A stretch of 59,257 nucleotides of DNA, from NCBI RefSeq assembly GCF_000282635.1, contig NZ_AKIW01000083.1:1-59257 (forward strand), read 5' to 3'. Under the pieces are notes generated by a model. The model saw only the letters and a list, made by a program, of their open reading frames with translations. It did not search any database and was not told the DNA's origin. This stretch comes from Variovorax sp. CF313 (GTDB taxonomy: Bacteria; Pseudomonadota; Gammaproteobacteria; Burkholderiales; Burkholderiaceae_C). Within the stretch, counting starts at the first letter, position 1; every line of letters begins with the position of its first letter. The position numbers were made by a program, and so were the translations under genes. Positions 8,537-16,773 of this stretch are shown in pieces.

Positions 8537-10132
8537 ATGCGCAAGTCTCTCGTCACGCTGGCCGCGCTCTCAGCCCTCGCACCCTTCGCACCCACCCTGC
8601 ATGCCGCCGACGGAACGCCCGTCGCGCTGGACCTGCTGCTGCGCGGCGGCACCGTCTACACGGGCGACTCCGACACGCCGGTGGTGGGCGATGTCGGCAT
8701 CGCGGGCGATCGCATCGTGTTCGCGGGCAAGGCAGCGCCGGCGCAGTTCACGGCCAGGCGCGTCATCGATGCCACGGGCATGGTGGTGGCGCCGGGCTTC
8801 ATCGACGCCCACACGCATGCGGATGCCGACCTGCACTCGAACGATCCGAAGAAGCGGCTGAACATCCCGTTCATCACGCAGGGCGTGACCACCGCGGTGA
8901 TCGGCAACGACGGCTTCGGCGGCTTCGACATCGCGGCGCAGGCGCAGAAGCTGCGTGCCACGCCGGTAGGCACCAACGTGGCCATGTACGTGGGCTTCGG
9001 CCCGGTGCGCATGAGCGAGTTGGGCGAGGCCAACCGGGCACCGACGCCCGAGCAGCTCGAGGCGATGAAGAAGCGTGTGAGCCAGGGCATGTGCGAAGGC
9101 GCCCTTGGCCTTTCGACCGGGCTCTTCTACACGCCGCAGAACTTCTCGAAGACCGAGGAGGTCATCGAGCTCGCGAAGGTGGCGGCGCGGCACGGCGGCC
9201 TGTACGACAGCCACATCCGCGACGAGTCCATGTACAACATCGGCCTGAAAGGCTCCATCGACGAGGCGATCCGCATCGGCCACGAGGCGAAGCTGCCGGT
9301 GCATGTGGCGCACATCAAGGCGCTGGGCGTCGACGTGCAGGGCCAGAGCGGCGACATCATCAAGCGCATCGAGAAGGAACGCGCGGGCGGGCTGGACATC
9401 ACGGCCGACCACTATCCGTGGACCGCGTCGAGCACGCGCTTCTCGGCCGCGCTGCTGCCGCCGTGGGCCAACGAGGGCGGCCGTGCGGCGACGCTGCAGC
9501 GCTTCGACGACGCCTCGCAGCAGGAGCGCCTGCGCAAGGACATGCGCGAGAACCTGCGACTGCGCGGCGGCCCCGAGGCCATCCTGTTCTCGGCGGGCAG
9601 CACGAAGTACGTGGGCAAGACGCTGGCCGACGTGGCCAAGGCATCGAACGCCGATCCGGTGGAAGCCGCCATCGCGGTGCTGCGCGACGGCGACCTGATG
9701 ATCGCCTCGTTCAACCAGAGCGACGACGACGTGCGCGCCTTCATGAAGCGGCCCTGGGTCATGACCTCGTCCGACTCGTCGCTGGGCCATCCGCGCGCCT
9801 ACGGCACCTTCGCGCGCAAGTACGAGCAGTACGTGGTGAAGGAGCACACGATCTCGCTGGCGCAGTTCATCCGCAGCAGCTCTTCGCTCACGGCCGACAC
9901 GCTGGGGCTGAAGCAGCGCGGGCACCTGCGCCCTGGCTACTACGCGGACGTGGTGGCGTTCGACCCGGCGCGCTATGCGGCGAAAGCCACCTACACGCAG
10001 CCTGCGCTGCTGTCGGAGGGCGTCAGCACGGTGCTGGTGAACGGGCAGCTCGCTGTCGACGGCGGCAAACCCACGGGCGTGGGCGCCGGCCAGCCGCTGC
10101 TGCGCACGCCGAAGGCCGGCAGCTGCGGCTGA
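8537..10132 (+). CDS. Exported D-aminoacylase-type amidohydrolase
   Basis: This is a 531-residue metal-dependent hydrolase of the N-acyl-D-amino-acid deacylase family. A signal peptide (MRKSLVTLAALSALAPFAPTLHAA) makes it periplasmic, which is unusual since characterised D-aminoacylases are mainly cytoplasmic. Metal-site motifs are visible: HTHAD (His92, His94), SHIRDE, and VHVAHIKALG. The C-terminal TSSDSSLGHPRAYGTF holds the catalytic Asp region. The Cys metal ligand of the family's GNCG motif is replaced by Asp125 (GNDG). It could act on N-acyl-D-amino acids or a related cyclic amide. The start was chosen because it gives a clean signal peptide. Confidence 0.85.
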   Translation: MRKSLVTLAALSALAPFAPTLHAADGTPVALDLLLRGGTVYTGDSDTPVVGDVGIAGDRIVFAGKAAPAQFTARRVIDATGMVVAPGFIDAHTHADADLHSNDPKKRLNIPFITQGVTTAVIGNDGFGGFDIAAQAQKLRATPVGTNVAMYVGFGPVRMSELGEANRAPTPEQLEAMKKRVSQGMCEGALGLSTGLFYTPQNFSKTEEVIELAKVAARHGGLYDSHIRDESMYNIGLKGSIDEAIRIGHEAKLPVHVAHIKALGVDVQGQSGDIIKRIEKERAGGLDITADHYPWTASSTRFSAALLPPWANEGGRAATLQRFDDASQQERLRKDMRENLRLRGGPEAILFSAGSTKYVGKTLADVAKASNADPVEAAIAVLRDGDLMIASFNQSDDDVRAFMKRPWVMTSSDSSLGHPRAYGTFARKYEQYVVKEHTISLAQFIRSSSSLTADTLGLKQRGHLRPGYYADVVAFDPARYAAKATYTQPALLSEGVSTVLVNGQLAVDGGKPTGVGAGQPLLRTPKAGSCG

Positions 10133-10142
10133 GGGGCCTGCC

Positions 10143-10841
10143 TCAGTCCTTGTCCTTCAGGTGCCGCGTCTGGTCGTAGGTCGGCTGCGCCGGCAGGTCG
10201 GCCAGGTGCCGCGTGTCGGCCCATTCCACGATCTCGATCGCCTCGGGCTCGGCCGGATCGGCGATGCGGATGCGGTTGAAGCCCGCGTTGGGAATGTCGC
10301 TGCGGCGCGGCCCGCTCAGGCTCAGGCCCCTGGCGGTGCGCCACACCATGTCGAGCACGCCGCCATGCGTGACGACGATCAGGTGCTGTCCCCTGTGCGC
10401 GGCGGCGATGCTGCCCAGCGCCGCGATGATGCGCGTGTGGAATTCGCGCGCCGTCTCGCCCTCGGGCATGGCGTGGTCCTCGCGGAACTCCAGCCATTCT
10501 TCCCAGGCGCGCGGATGCAAGTTCTGGATTTCGTCGGAGCGCATGCCTTCGACCACGCCGAAGAACTGCTCGCGCAGCGCCGCCGAGGTCACCACCGGCA
10601 GCGACAGCTGCGACGCGGCGGGCGCGGCAGTCTGCTGCGCGCGCATCAGGTCGCTGCTGATGATGTGCTGCACCGCGCTCTCGCCGGCCAGCCGCAGGCC
10701 GATGCGGCGCGCCTGTTCATGGCCAATGTCGTTGAGCGGGACATCCGCGTGCCCCTGGAAGCGCAGTTCGCGATTCCAGGCGGTTTCGCCATGGCGGATG
10801 AGGATCAGGTCGGTGGTGGTGTCGGGCTTGGGCGTTGGCAT
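10143..10841 (-). CDS. Histidine phosphatase family protein
   Basis: This is a 232-residue protein of the phosphoglycerate-mutase-like superfamily. The phosphohistidine motif LIRHGET is present with His17 as nucleophile. A second core His lies in VVTHGGVLD and the acid region in LREQFFGVVEG. It is probably a broad-specificity or cofactor-type phosphatase; the cobC/gpmB label often given to such proteins cannot be confirmed. It is divergent from the alpha/beta hydrolase gene (41 bp apart) and ends 10 bp from the amidohydrolase stop. Confidence 0.88.
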   Translation of the reverse strand: MPTPKPDTTTDLILIRHGETAWNRELRFQGHADVPLNDIGHEQARRIGLRLAGESAVQHIISSDLMRAQQTAAPAASQLSLPVVTSAALREQFFGVVEGMRSDEIQNLHPRAWEEWLEFREDHAMPEGETAREFHTRIIAALGSIAAAHRGQHLIVVTHGGVLDMVWRTARGLSLSGPRRSDIPNAGFNRIRIADPAEPEAIEIVEWADTRHLADLPAQPTYDQTRHLKDKD

Positions 10842-10882
10842 CGGCGTCCATTTTCCACCGCATTCGCGCAGAATCTCTCTCC

Positions 10883-11593
10883 ATGCCCAATCTCATCCTG
10901 CTGCCCGGTCTCGCCTGCGACGAGCGCATCTGGGAAGCCCAGTTGCTCGCACTTCCCCCCGCCTTCGGCGCTCGCGTGAGCGACGCCCAGCGGCACCACG
11001 ACACCATCGAGGGCATGGCCGCCGCCGTGCTGCGCGACAACGACGGACCGCTGGTGCTGTGCGGCGCCTCGATGGGCGGCATGGTCGCCATGGAAGCGGC
11101 CCGCCAGGCGCCCGGGCGCATCGCGGGGCTCGCGCTGCTCGGCACCAGCGCGCGGCCCGAGACGCCCGACATGTCCAGGCTGCGCGCAGGCGCCATCGAA
11201 TACTTCGAGCGCGGCGAGGTGCGCGACGTGATCGAGCCGAACGTCTACTTCGCCTTCCACCCCGCGCAGGCGGCCGATCAGGTGCTGGTGCAGCGCTATC
11301 TCGACATCGTGCTCGGCGCGGGCGCGCAGCAGCTCATCAGCCAGAACCGCGCGGTGATGCGCCGGCCCGATGCGCGGCTGCATCTTGCGTCTGTGCGCGT
11401 GCCGGTGCTGCTGGTGTGCGGCGACGATGACCGGCTCGCACCGCCCGAGTGCACGCGCGAGATGGCGGCGCTGCTGCCGCAGGCACAAGTCGCGTGGGTG
11501 CCTGACTGCGGCCACATGCTGACGATGGAAAAGCCCAAGTTCGTCAACGCCGCGCTCAACGGCTGGTTGGCGAAGCACTTCCCGGGCACCTGA
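10883..11593 (+). CDS. Alpha/beta hydrolase
   Basis: This is a 236-residue hydrolase. The nucleophile elbow is GASMGG (Ser63), preceded by the oxyanion strand ILLPGLACDERIW. The late acid lies in VCGDDDRLAPPE and the catalytic His in DCGHMLTMEKP. It belongs to the large esterase/C-C hydrolase superfamily, and the substrate cannot be told. The ATG at 10883 begins immediately before the first beta strand; the frame is open further upstream but has no better start. It converges with pcp, with 14 bp between stops. Confidence 0.87.
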   Translation: MPNLILLPGLACDERIWEAQLLALPPAFGARVSDAQRHHDTIEGMAAAVLRDNDGPLVLCGASMGGMVAMEAARQAPGRIAGLALLGTSARPETPDMSRLRAGAIEYFERGEVRDVIEPNVYFAFHPAQAADQVLVQRYLDIVLGAGAQQLISQNRAVMRRPDARLHLASVRVPVLLVCGDDDRLAPPECTREMAALLPQAQVAWVPDCGHMLTMEKPKFVNAALNGWLAKHFPGT

Positions 11594-11607
11594 GCCGCCT
11601 CGGCGGT

Positions 11608-12270
11608 TCAGTGCAACTGGCCGCCGGTTTCGGCGATGTCGCGCTTCACCGCGAGCGCGGTGCTCACGGCGATGCGCAGGGCCGCGATCATCGTTTCCAG
11701 CGACATGCTCGGCGCCCCCGGAAAGCGCGCCGCCTGCTCGGGCAGGTACGGAATGTGGATGAAGCCGCCGCGCAGCCCCGGCATCGGGTGCATTGCGATG
11801 CGGTGCATCAGGCCGTAGAAGATGTGGTTGCAGACGAAGGTGCCGGCGCTGTTCGACACCGAGGCCGGTACGCCGGCCGCGCGCAGTTCGCGCACCATGG
11901 CCTTGATCGGCAGCGTCGAGAAGTATGCCGCGGGCGCCCCGGGCACCACGGGCGAGTCGACGGGTTCGCGGCCCTTGTTGTCGGCCACGCGGGCATCGTC
12001 GATGTTGATGGCGATGCGCTCCGGCGTCACCTCCGCGCGCCCGCCGGCCTGGCCGACGCACAGCACCAGCTGCGGCTGGAGTTCGTCCATCGCGCTGGCG
12101 AGTGCGTCGATGGCCTCGCCGAACACGCAGGGCATCTGGCGCGCATGCACCGTCGCGCGGCCGACCTTCCAGCCGTCGAGCACGCGCACGGCTTCCCACG
12201 AGGGGTTGATGGCTTCCCGCTCGAACGGATCGAAACCGGTCAGCAGGACATCGATGGGCTTCGCTGCCAC
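11608..12270 (-). CDS. pcp: Pyroglutamyl-peptidase I
   Basis: This is a 220-residue cysteine peptidase (family C15) that removes N-terminal 5-oxoproline from peptides. The catalytic residues are in place: Glu84 (TPERIAIN), Cys146 (SAGTFVCNH) and His171 (GFIHIPYLPEQ). The start is a GTG. It is the last gene of a minus-strand unit, 25 bp after pxpA. The order couples release of pyroglutamate from peptides to its ATP-dependent hydrolysis to glutamate by PxpABC, so the operon is a self-contained pyroglutamate salvage route. Confidence 0.95.
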   Translation of the reverse strand: MAAKPIDVLLTGFDPFEREAINPSWEAVRVLDGWKVGRATVHARQMPCVFGEAIDALASAMDELQPQLVLCVGQAGGRAEVTPERIAINIDDARVADNKGREPVDSPVVPGAPAAYFSTLPIKAMVRELRAAGVPASVSNSAGTFVCNHIFYGLMHRIAMHPMPGLRGGFIHIPYLPEQAARFPGAPSMSLETMIAALRIAVSTALAVKRDIAETGGQLH

Positions 12271-12295
12271 GGCCTGGCGCTCGCGTCCGCGGCCG

Positions 12296-13036
12296 TCAGG
12301 CCAGCGCCCGGACGGCGATGCCTTCCTGCTTCAACCGTTCGCGGATGCGGCTCGCGAAGGCCAGTGCGTGGGCGCCGTCGCCATGCAGGCAGACGGTCTG
12401 CGCATTGACCGGCACGACGCTGCCGTCGATGGCGGTCACCCGGCGGTCGCGCACCAGCGAAAGCGTCTGCGTGATCGACTGCTCCTCGCTCTCGATCAGC
12501 GCGCCGGGCTGGCTGCGCGGCACGAGGCTGCCGTCGGGCATGTAGCCGCGGTCGGCGAACACTTCCTCCACGGGCACGAGACCGGCGCGGCGGGCCGCGT
12601 CGATCATGTTGCTGCCCGCGAGGCCGAAGAACCTGAGGGATGGATCGAAGCGGCGCACGGCCTCGCACAGCGCCTCGGCGAGCTCGGGCTCCTTCACGGC
12701 CTGGTTGTAGAGCTGGCCGTGGGCCTTCACATGCGAGAGCCTGCCGCCCTCGGCCTTCACGATGGCCGCCAGCGCGCCCACCTGGTAGAGCACGTTGGCC
12801 ACGATCTCCTCGGGCGGCAGGTGCATGGTGCTGCGGCCGAAGTTCTCGCGGTCGGGGAAGCTCGGGTGCGCGCCGATGGCCACGCCGTTGCGCATCGCCC
12901 AGCGCACGCACTGCTGCATGGTCTTCGCGTCGCCTGCGTGCCAGCCGCAGGCGATGTTGGCAGAGCTCACGAGCGCGAGCAGTGCTTCGTCGTTGCCGGC
13001 GCCTTCGCCGAGGTCGGCATTGAGGTCGATTTGCAT
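12296..13036 (-). CDS. pxpA: 5-oxoprolinase subunit A (LamB/YcsF family)
   Basis: This is a 246-residue protein of the LamB/YcsF family. Signature blocks are IDLNADLGEG, SANIACGWHAGD, AIGAHPSFPDR, HVKAHGQLYN and CLHGDG near the C-terminus. PxpA works with PxpB and PxpC to hydrolyse 5-oxo-L-proline to glutamate at the cost of ATP. It lies 35 bp after pxpC and 25 bp before pcp on the same strand. The length is as expected. Confidence 0.95.
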   Translation of the reverse strand: MQIDLNADLGEGAGNDEALLALVSSANIACGWHAGDAKTMQQCVRWAMRNGVAIGAHPSFPDRENFGRSTMHLPPEEIVANVLYQVGALAAIVKAEGGRLSHVKAHGQLYNQAVKEPELAEALCEAVRRFDPSLRFFGLAGSNMIDAARRAGLVPVEEVFADRGYMPDGSLVPRSQPGALIESEEQSITQTLSLVRDRRVTAIDGSVVPVNAQTVCLHGDGAHALAFASRIRERLKQEGIAVRALA

Positions 13037-13071
13037 GGTGGGCTTCCTCTTTTCGCGATTTCCCGCGAAGT

Positions 13072-14070
13072 CTATGTCGTGCTCGGCCAGCCTGCAGCGG
13101 CCAGACCCTGTGCCACCTGCGACAGGTAGCGCTGCTGCGCGGCCCATGCAGCCAGCGCCCTCGGCTGGTCGACCTGCACGAGGCGCAGTTGGCCGTTGAG
13201 CGGCGCCTGCGCGAGCTTCCAGAGGTCGGCGCGGATGACCACGCCGATGCGCGGATAGCCGCCTGTGGTCTGCGCATCGCCCATCAGGATGATCGGCTGG
13301 CCCGAGGGCGGCACCTGGATCGTGCCGGGAATCACGCCCGACGAGAGCATGTCGCCGCTGTGTTTGCGCTTGAGTTCGGCACCCGCGAGCCGACTGCCCA
13401 TGCGGTTGCTCTGCGGCGTGATGCGCCAGCGCTCGCCCCACAGCAGCTCGCGCGCGGCCGGCGTGAACAGCTCGAACTCGGGACCGGGCAGCACGCGCAG
13501 GACGATGGCACCGTCGTCTTCGTCGGGGCCCCAGTCGGGACCGCGCAGGCCGAAGGCACGGCGTTCGCGTTGTGCCGCATCGAGAGAGGAGGCACCCGTC
13601 GGGAGCCGGTCGCCCTTGCGCAGCGCACGGCCTTCGAGGCCGCCGAAGCCGGCCTTGAGGTCGGTGCTGCGCGAGCCGAGGACCGGGGGCACGTCGATGC
13701 CGCCCGCCACCGCGAGCCAGCTGCGCAGGCCGGTCTTCTTCACGCCGGGCGCGTTGGCACCGGCGAGCCTGAGTGTCTGGCCGGCCGCGACCGGCACGCT
13801 CCAGCAGGGCCACAGCGGCACGCCGTCGAGGCTGGCGCCGAAGCCGTCACCGGTGAGGGCGATGCGCGTGGCGGCTTCGAACTGCAGCTCGCAGCCGCCC
13901 ATCGTGAGTTCGAGGCCCGCCGCGCCGTCGGCATTGCCGACGAGCCGGTTGGCCAGCGTGAGCGACAGCATGTCGAGCGCGCCGCCCGGGCAGATGCCCA
14001 GCTGGCGATGGCCGTGCCGGCCCAGGTCCTGCACCGAGGCAAGTACGCCGGGCTTGCGTACGGCAATCAT
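13072..14070 (-). CDS. pxpC: 5-oxoprolinase subunit C (carboxyltransferase-like)
   Basis: This is a 332-residue protein of the biotin-dependent carboxyltransferase-like (AHS2, CT_A_B) family. Motifs seen are GVLASVQDLGRHGHRQLGI at the N-terminus, SNRMGSRLAG in the middle and MGDAQTTGGYPRIG towards the end. It pairs with PxpB in the ATP-dependent 5-oxoprolinase. Its ATG overlaps the pxpB stop as ATGA, so translation is probably coupled. Older databases call this family allophanate hydrolase subunit 2 or urea amidolyase-like; the neighbouring pxpA and pcp favour 5-oxoprolinase. Confidence 0.94.
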   Translation of the reverse strand: MIAVRKPGVLASVQDLGRHGHRQLGICPGGALDMLSLTLANRLVGNADGAAGLELTMGGCELQFEAATRIALTGDGFGASLDGVPLWPCWSVPVAAGQTLRLAGANAPGVKKTGLRSWLAVAGGIDVPPVLGSRSTDLKAGFGGLEGRALRKGDRLPTGASSLDAAQRERRAFGLRGPDWGPDEDDGAIVLRVLPGPEFELFTPAARELLWGERWRITPQSNRMGSRLAGAELKRKHSGDMLSSGVIPGTIQVPPSGQPIILMGDAQTTGGYPRIGVVIRADLWKLAQAPLNGQLRLVQVDQPRALAAWAAQQRYLSQVAQGLAAAGWPSTT

Positions 14071-14729
14071 GCCTGCACGCTTTCTGCAATGAAGCGCACG
14101 CGGTCGCCAGGGCGCAGCAAGGTGGGCGGTTCGGCCGCCGGATCGAACAGCTCCAGCGGGGTGCGGCCGATCAGCTGCCAGCCGCCCGGCGACACCATCG
14201 GATAGATGCCGGTCTGCTCGCCGCCGATGCCGACCGAGCGCGCGGGCACGGCGGTGCGCGGCTCGGCCCGGCGCGGCGTGGCCAGTTCGGGTGGCAACCC
14301 GCCCATGAAGGCGAAGCCCGGCAGGAAGCCCAGCAGGTAGACGACGTACTCGGCGCCGCTGTGCCGCCGCACCACCTCGGCCGGCGTGAGGCCGGTGTGA
14401 GCCGCGACGTCGGCAAGGTCCGGCCCGTGCTCGCCGCCGTAGGCCACCGGGATCTCGACCAGCCGGCCTTCGACGGCACGGCTCGGCAGCCTGGGCCAGG
14501 CTTCGAGCACCTGCGCGGTGAGCGTGTCGAGATCGATCACCGTCGGGTCGAATGTGAGCGTGAGGTTGTTCATGCCCGGCAGCGTTTCGCCGACGCCCGG
14601 CCATTGCTGCGCCTGCCGGGCCAGCGCCCAGATGCGCTGCTGCTGCACCAGCGTGGCCGGCGCGGGCAGCTCGCACAGCAGCGCTGCATCGCCCAGCAGA
14701 TGCAGGCGGGGCAAGGGGATGTCGCTCAC
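14067..14729 (-). CDS. pxpB: 5-oxoprolinase subunit B
   Basis: This is a 220-residue protein of the AHS1 (CT_C_D, KipI-like) family. Motifs are LHLLGDAALLCEL, the central YLLGFLPGFAFMGGLP and GIGGEQTGIYPMVSPGGWQLIGRTP. It forms the 5-oxoprolinase with PxpA and PxpC. It is the first gene of the pyroglutamate unit. The 97 bp upstream to coaD contain no recognisable regulator site, only GC-rich hairpin-like sequence. Confidence 0.94.
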   Translation of the reverse strand: MSDIPLPRLHLLGDAALLCELPAPATLVQQQRIWALARQAQQWPGVGETLPGMNNLTLTFDPTVIDLDTLTAQVLEAWPRLPSRAVEGRLVEIPVAYGGEHGPDLADVAAHTGLTPAEVVRRHSGAEYVVYLLGFLPGFAFMGGLPPELATPRRAEPRTAVPARSVGIGGEQTGIYPMVSPGGWQLIGRTPLELFDPAAEPPTLLRPGDRVRFIAESVQA

Positions 14730-14774
14730 CTCACGCCGGCCCGCAGTTCAGGCTGGACTTTTCGCGGAACACCG

Positions 14775-14826
14775 TGGAACCGGCTTTGCCGGGCCACCGG
14801 TGTTGCCCCCGGCGAGTGGGGGAGAG
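14775..14826. repeat. GC-rich hairpin-forming intergenic sequence
   Basis: The gap between pxpB and coaD contains clustered short inverted repeats, including GCCGGG with CCCGGC and CCCCC-GGCGAGT-GGGGG. The style (CCGGCTTTGCCGGGCCACC followed by TTGCCCCC) resembles intergenic repeat elements that I associate from memory with Comamonadaceae genomes. Only one such block is in the window, so its repeat nature is not shown here. Confidence 0.25.
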
Positions 14827-14827
14827 C

Positions 14828-15331
14828 CTATTCACGGCCGAGGCTGCGGACCTTGGCCGCCAGTTGCTGCCCCACATTGGGGGAGACGAACTTGTGGACT
14901 TCACCGCCGAGCATGGCGATTTCGCGCACGAAGGTGCTGGAGATGAACTGGTACTTGTCGCTGGGCGTCAGGAACACGGTCTCGACGTCGGGCATCAGCG
15001 AGCGGTTCATGCCCGCGAGCTGGAACTCGTAGTCGAAGTCGGTCACGGCACGCAGGCCGCGCACCATGGCCTTGCCGCCGCGCGCCACGACGAAGTCGCG
15101 CAGCAGGCCCGAGAAGCTCTCGACGGTGACCTGGTCGCTGTAGGGCTTCACGGCATCGCGGGCCATGTCCATGCGTTCGGAGAGCGTGAACAGCGCCTTC
15201 TTGTGGTGGCCCGCGGCGACCGCGACGATCACCTTGGAGAAGAGCTGGGTTGCGCGCCGCACCACGTCCTCGTGACCGAGGGTGATGGGATCGAAAGTGC
15301 CGGGGTAAACCGCGATCACGTTGCTGGCCAT
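14828..15331 (-). CDS. coaD: Pantetheine-phosphate adenylyltransferase
   Basis: This is a 167-residue enzyme of the penultimate step of coenzyme A synthesis, transferring AMP from ATP to 4'-phosphopantetheine. The nucleotidyltransferase motif YPGTFDPITLGHEDV (with the TxGH form of HxGH) and the C-terminal ISSTFVR motif are intact, and the length is normal. It is 43 bp downstream of rsmD on the same strand, the classic rsmD-coaD pair. The ferredoxin gene that often follows coaD in relatives is not present here. Confidence 0.97.
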   Translation of the reverse strand: MASNVIAVYPGTFDPITLGHEDVVRRATQLFSKVIVAVAAGHHKKALFTLSERMDMARDAVKPYSDQVTVESFSGLLRDFVVARGGKAMVRGLRAVTDFDYEFQLAGMNRSLMPDVETVFLTPSDKYQFISSTFVREIAMLGGEVHKFVSPNVGQQLAAKVRSLGRE

Positions 15332-15374
15332 GGTTGCTTCTTCCTCATGCTGCCGGTGCGGCTTGTCCGGCGGA

Positions 15375-16028
15375 TTATGCAGTCCTATCCGCCGCGCGCC
15401 GCAGCAGATGGGCATGAACGGCGCCGGCCTTGAGGTAACGAAAACCGACAAGGCCGAAGGCGGCAAGTTCTTCGTCGCTCCAGCGGCGCGGCGCTTCGAG
15501 GTACACCGAGCCGCCGTCACGCAGCGAGCGCGCGGCGGCGCGCAGCGCCGGCTCGTAGAGCGCCGTGCTGTCGAATGGCGGATCGAGGAACACGGCATCG
15601 AGGCTGCCGGCCGGCACCCGTTCGAGCGCGGTCACCCCGTTGCCGCGCTCGATGCGCACGGACTCGGCGGCCAGCTTGGTCTTCGTGGCCTGCAACTGGG
15701 CGGCCAGTGCGGCGTCCTGCTCGCACAGCAGCACGTTCGCGGCGCCGCGCGAGGCGGCCTCGAAGCCGAGCGCCCCGGTGCCCGCGAAGGCGTCGACGCA
15801 CTGCCAGCCGGGCAGTTCGCCGCCACCGGCGCCGGCCAGGCTTGCGAGCCAGTTGAACAGCGTTTCGCGCACGCGGTCGGGCGTGGGGCGCAGGCCGGGC
15901 TTGTCGGCCACGGCGAGGCGGGTGCGCTTCCATTCGCCGCCGATGATGCGCACTTCGCTGGGCCGCGGCGGACGCTTGGGTGTAGCAGGTGCGGAAGGAC
16001 GTTTGGCGGGGGCGGCTTTCTGGGGCAT
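15375..16028 (-). CDS. rsmD: 16S rRNA (guanine(966)-N(2))-methyltransferase
   Basis: This is a 217-residue SAM-dependent methyltransferase acting on G966 of 16S rRNA. The motifs are RIIGGEWKR at the start of the domain, LRPTPDRVRETLFNWL, the SAM-binding VDAFAGTGALGFEAASRG and the catalytic FLDPPFDS. The N-terminal 20 residues are a basic Pro/Ala tail. It is followed by coaD, as in most Proteobacteria. Confidence 0.96.
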   Translation of the reverse strand: MPQKAAPAKRPSAPATPKRPPRPSEVRIIGGEWKRTRLAVADKPGLRPTPDRVRETLFNWLASLAGAGGGELPGWQCVDAFAGTGALGFEAASRGAANVLLCEQDAALAAQLQATKTKLAAESVRIERGNGVTALERVPAGSLDAVFLDPPFDSTALYEPALRAAARSLRDGGSVYLEAPRRWSDEELAAFGLVGFRYLKAGAVHAHLLRRAADRTA

Positions 16029-16062
16029 GCGGCGAGCTTAACGCCGCCGTCCGGGCACCTTC

Positions 16063-16698
16063 TCAGATGCCAGCCAGTGCGCGCCGCGCCAGCATGGCCG
16101 CCAACACGAGCATGGTTCCGCCCACGAGTGCGTCGAGCATCCGCCAGGCGCGCGGACGTGCGAACACCGGCGCGAGAAGCCTTGCGCCGAAGCCCAGCGA
16201 GGTGAACCACAATGCACTTGCCGTGGCCGCGCCCGCCACGAACCACAGCCTGAGCAGCCCCGCGTACTGCGCCCCCGCGCTGCCCACGAGCAGCACCGTG
16301 TCGAGATAGACATGCGGGTTCAACAGCGTGAAGCCGGCCGCCTGCGCCACCACGGCCGCGCGCGACAGCGAAACGCCCCCCGCCGTGGCCTGCAGCGCGG
16401 CGGACCGGCGCGAACGCCAGAGCGCCTTCAGTCCGTAGCCGCAAAGAAACGCCGCGCCGAGCCCCGCGAGCACCGTGGCCAGCATCGGCCGCCCCTGCAG
16501 TGCCTGCGCCATGCCGGTCACCCCCGCGCCGATCAACACCGCGTCGCTGGCCGCACAGAACAGCACCACCGCGCCCACGTGCTCGCGACGCAAGCCCTGG
16601 CGCAGCACATAGGCGTTCTGCGCGCCGATGGCGACGATGAGGACCAGGCTCATGAAGAGCCCATTGGCGAAGGCGGTGGTGGTGTGTACGGCTTGCAT
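16063..16698 (-). CDS. argO: LysE/ArgO-family amino acid exporter
   Basis: This is a 211-residue inner-membrane exporter with about six hydrophobic segments. The N-terminal motif GLFMSLVLIVAIGAQNAYVLRQGLRREH and the LNPHVYLDT motif are typical of LysE/ArgO. It should export arginine or lysine analogues. It is divergent from a LysR gene of the ArgP/LysG type over a 75 bp AT-rich region, the standard arrangement for this exporter and its regulator. Confidence 0.9.
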   Translation of the reverse strand: MQAVHTTTAFANGLFMSLVLIVAIGAQNAYVLRQGLRREHVGAVVLFCAASDAVLIGAGVTGMAQALQGRPMLATVLAGLGAAFLCGYGLKALWRSRRSAALQATAGGVSLSRAAVVAQAAGFTLLNPHVYLDTVLLVGSAGAQYAGLLRLWFVAGAATASALWFTSLGFGARLLAPVFARPRAWRMLDALVGGTMLVLAAMLARRALAGI

Positions 16699-16773
16699 GC
16701 TTCGAGCTTGCCGCTGGATGCAAGTTAACTCAAACTAAACTTTCTAACGCAAGTTCAGTTTCTCTTCATCACT
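16699..16773. promoter_or_regulatory. argO/argP divergent control region
   Basis: These 75 bp are much richer in A and T than their surroundings. They contain two direct copies of GCAAGTT (16720-16726 and 16749-16755), 29 bp apart, with CAAACTAAAC between them. Position between a LysR-type gene and its divergent exporter target makes this the likely ArgP binding region. The exact operator and promoter boxes cannot be fixed by eye. Confidence 0.5.
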
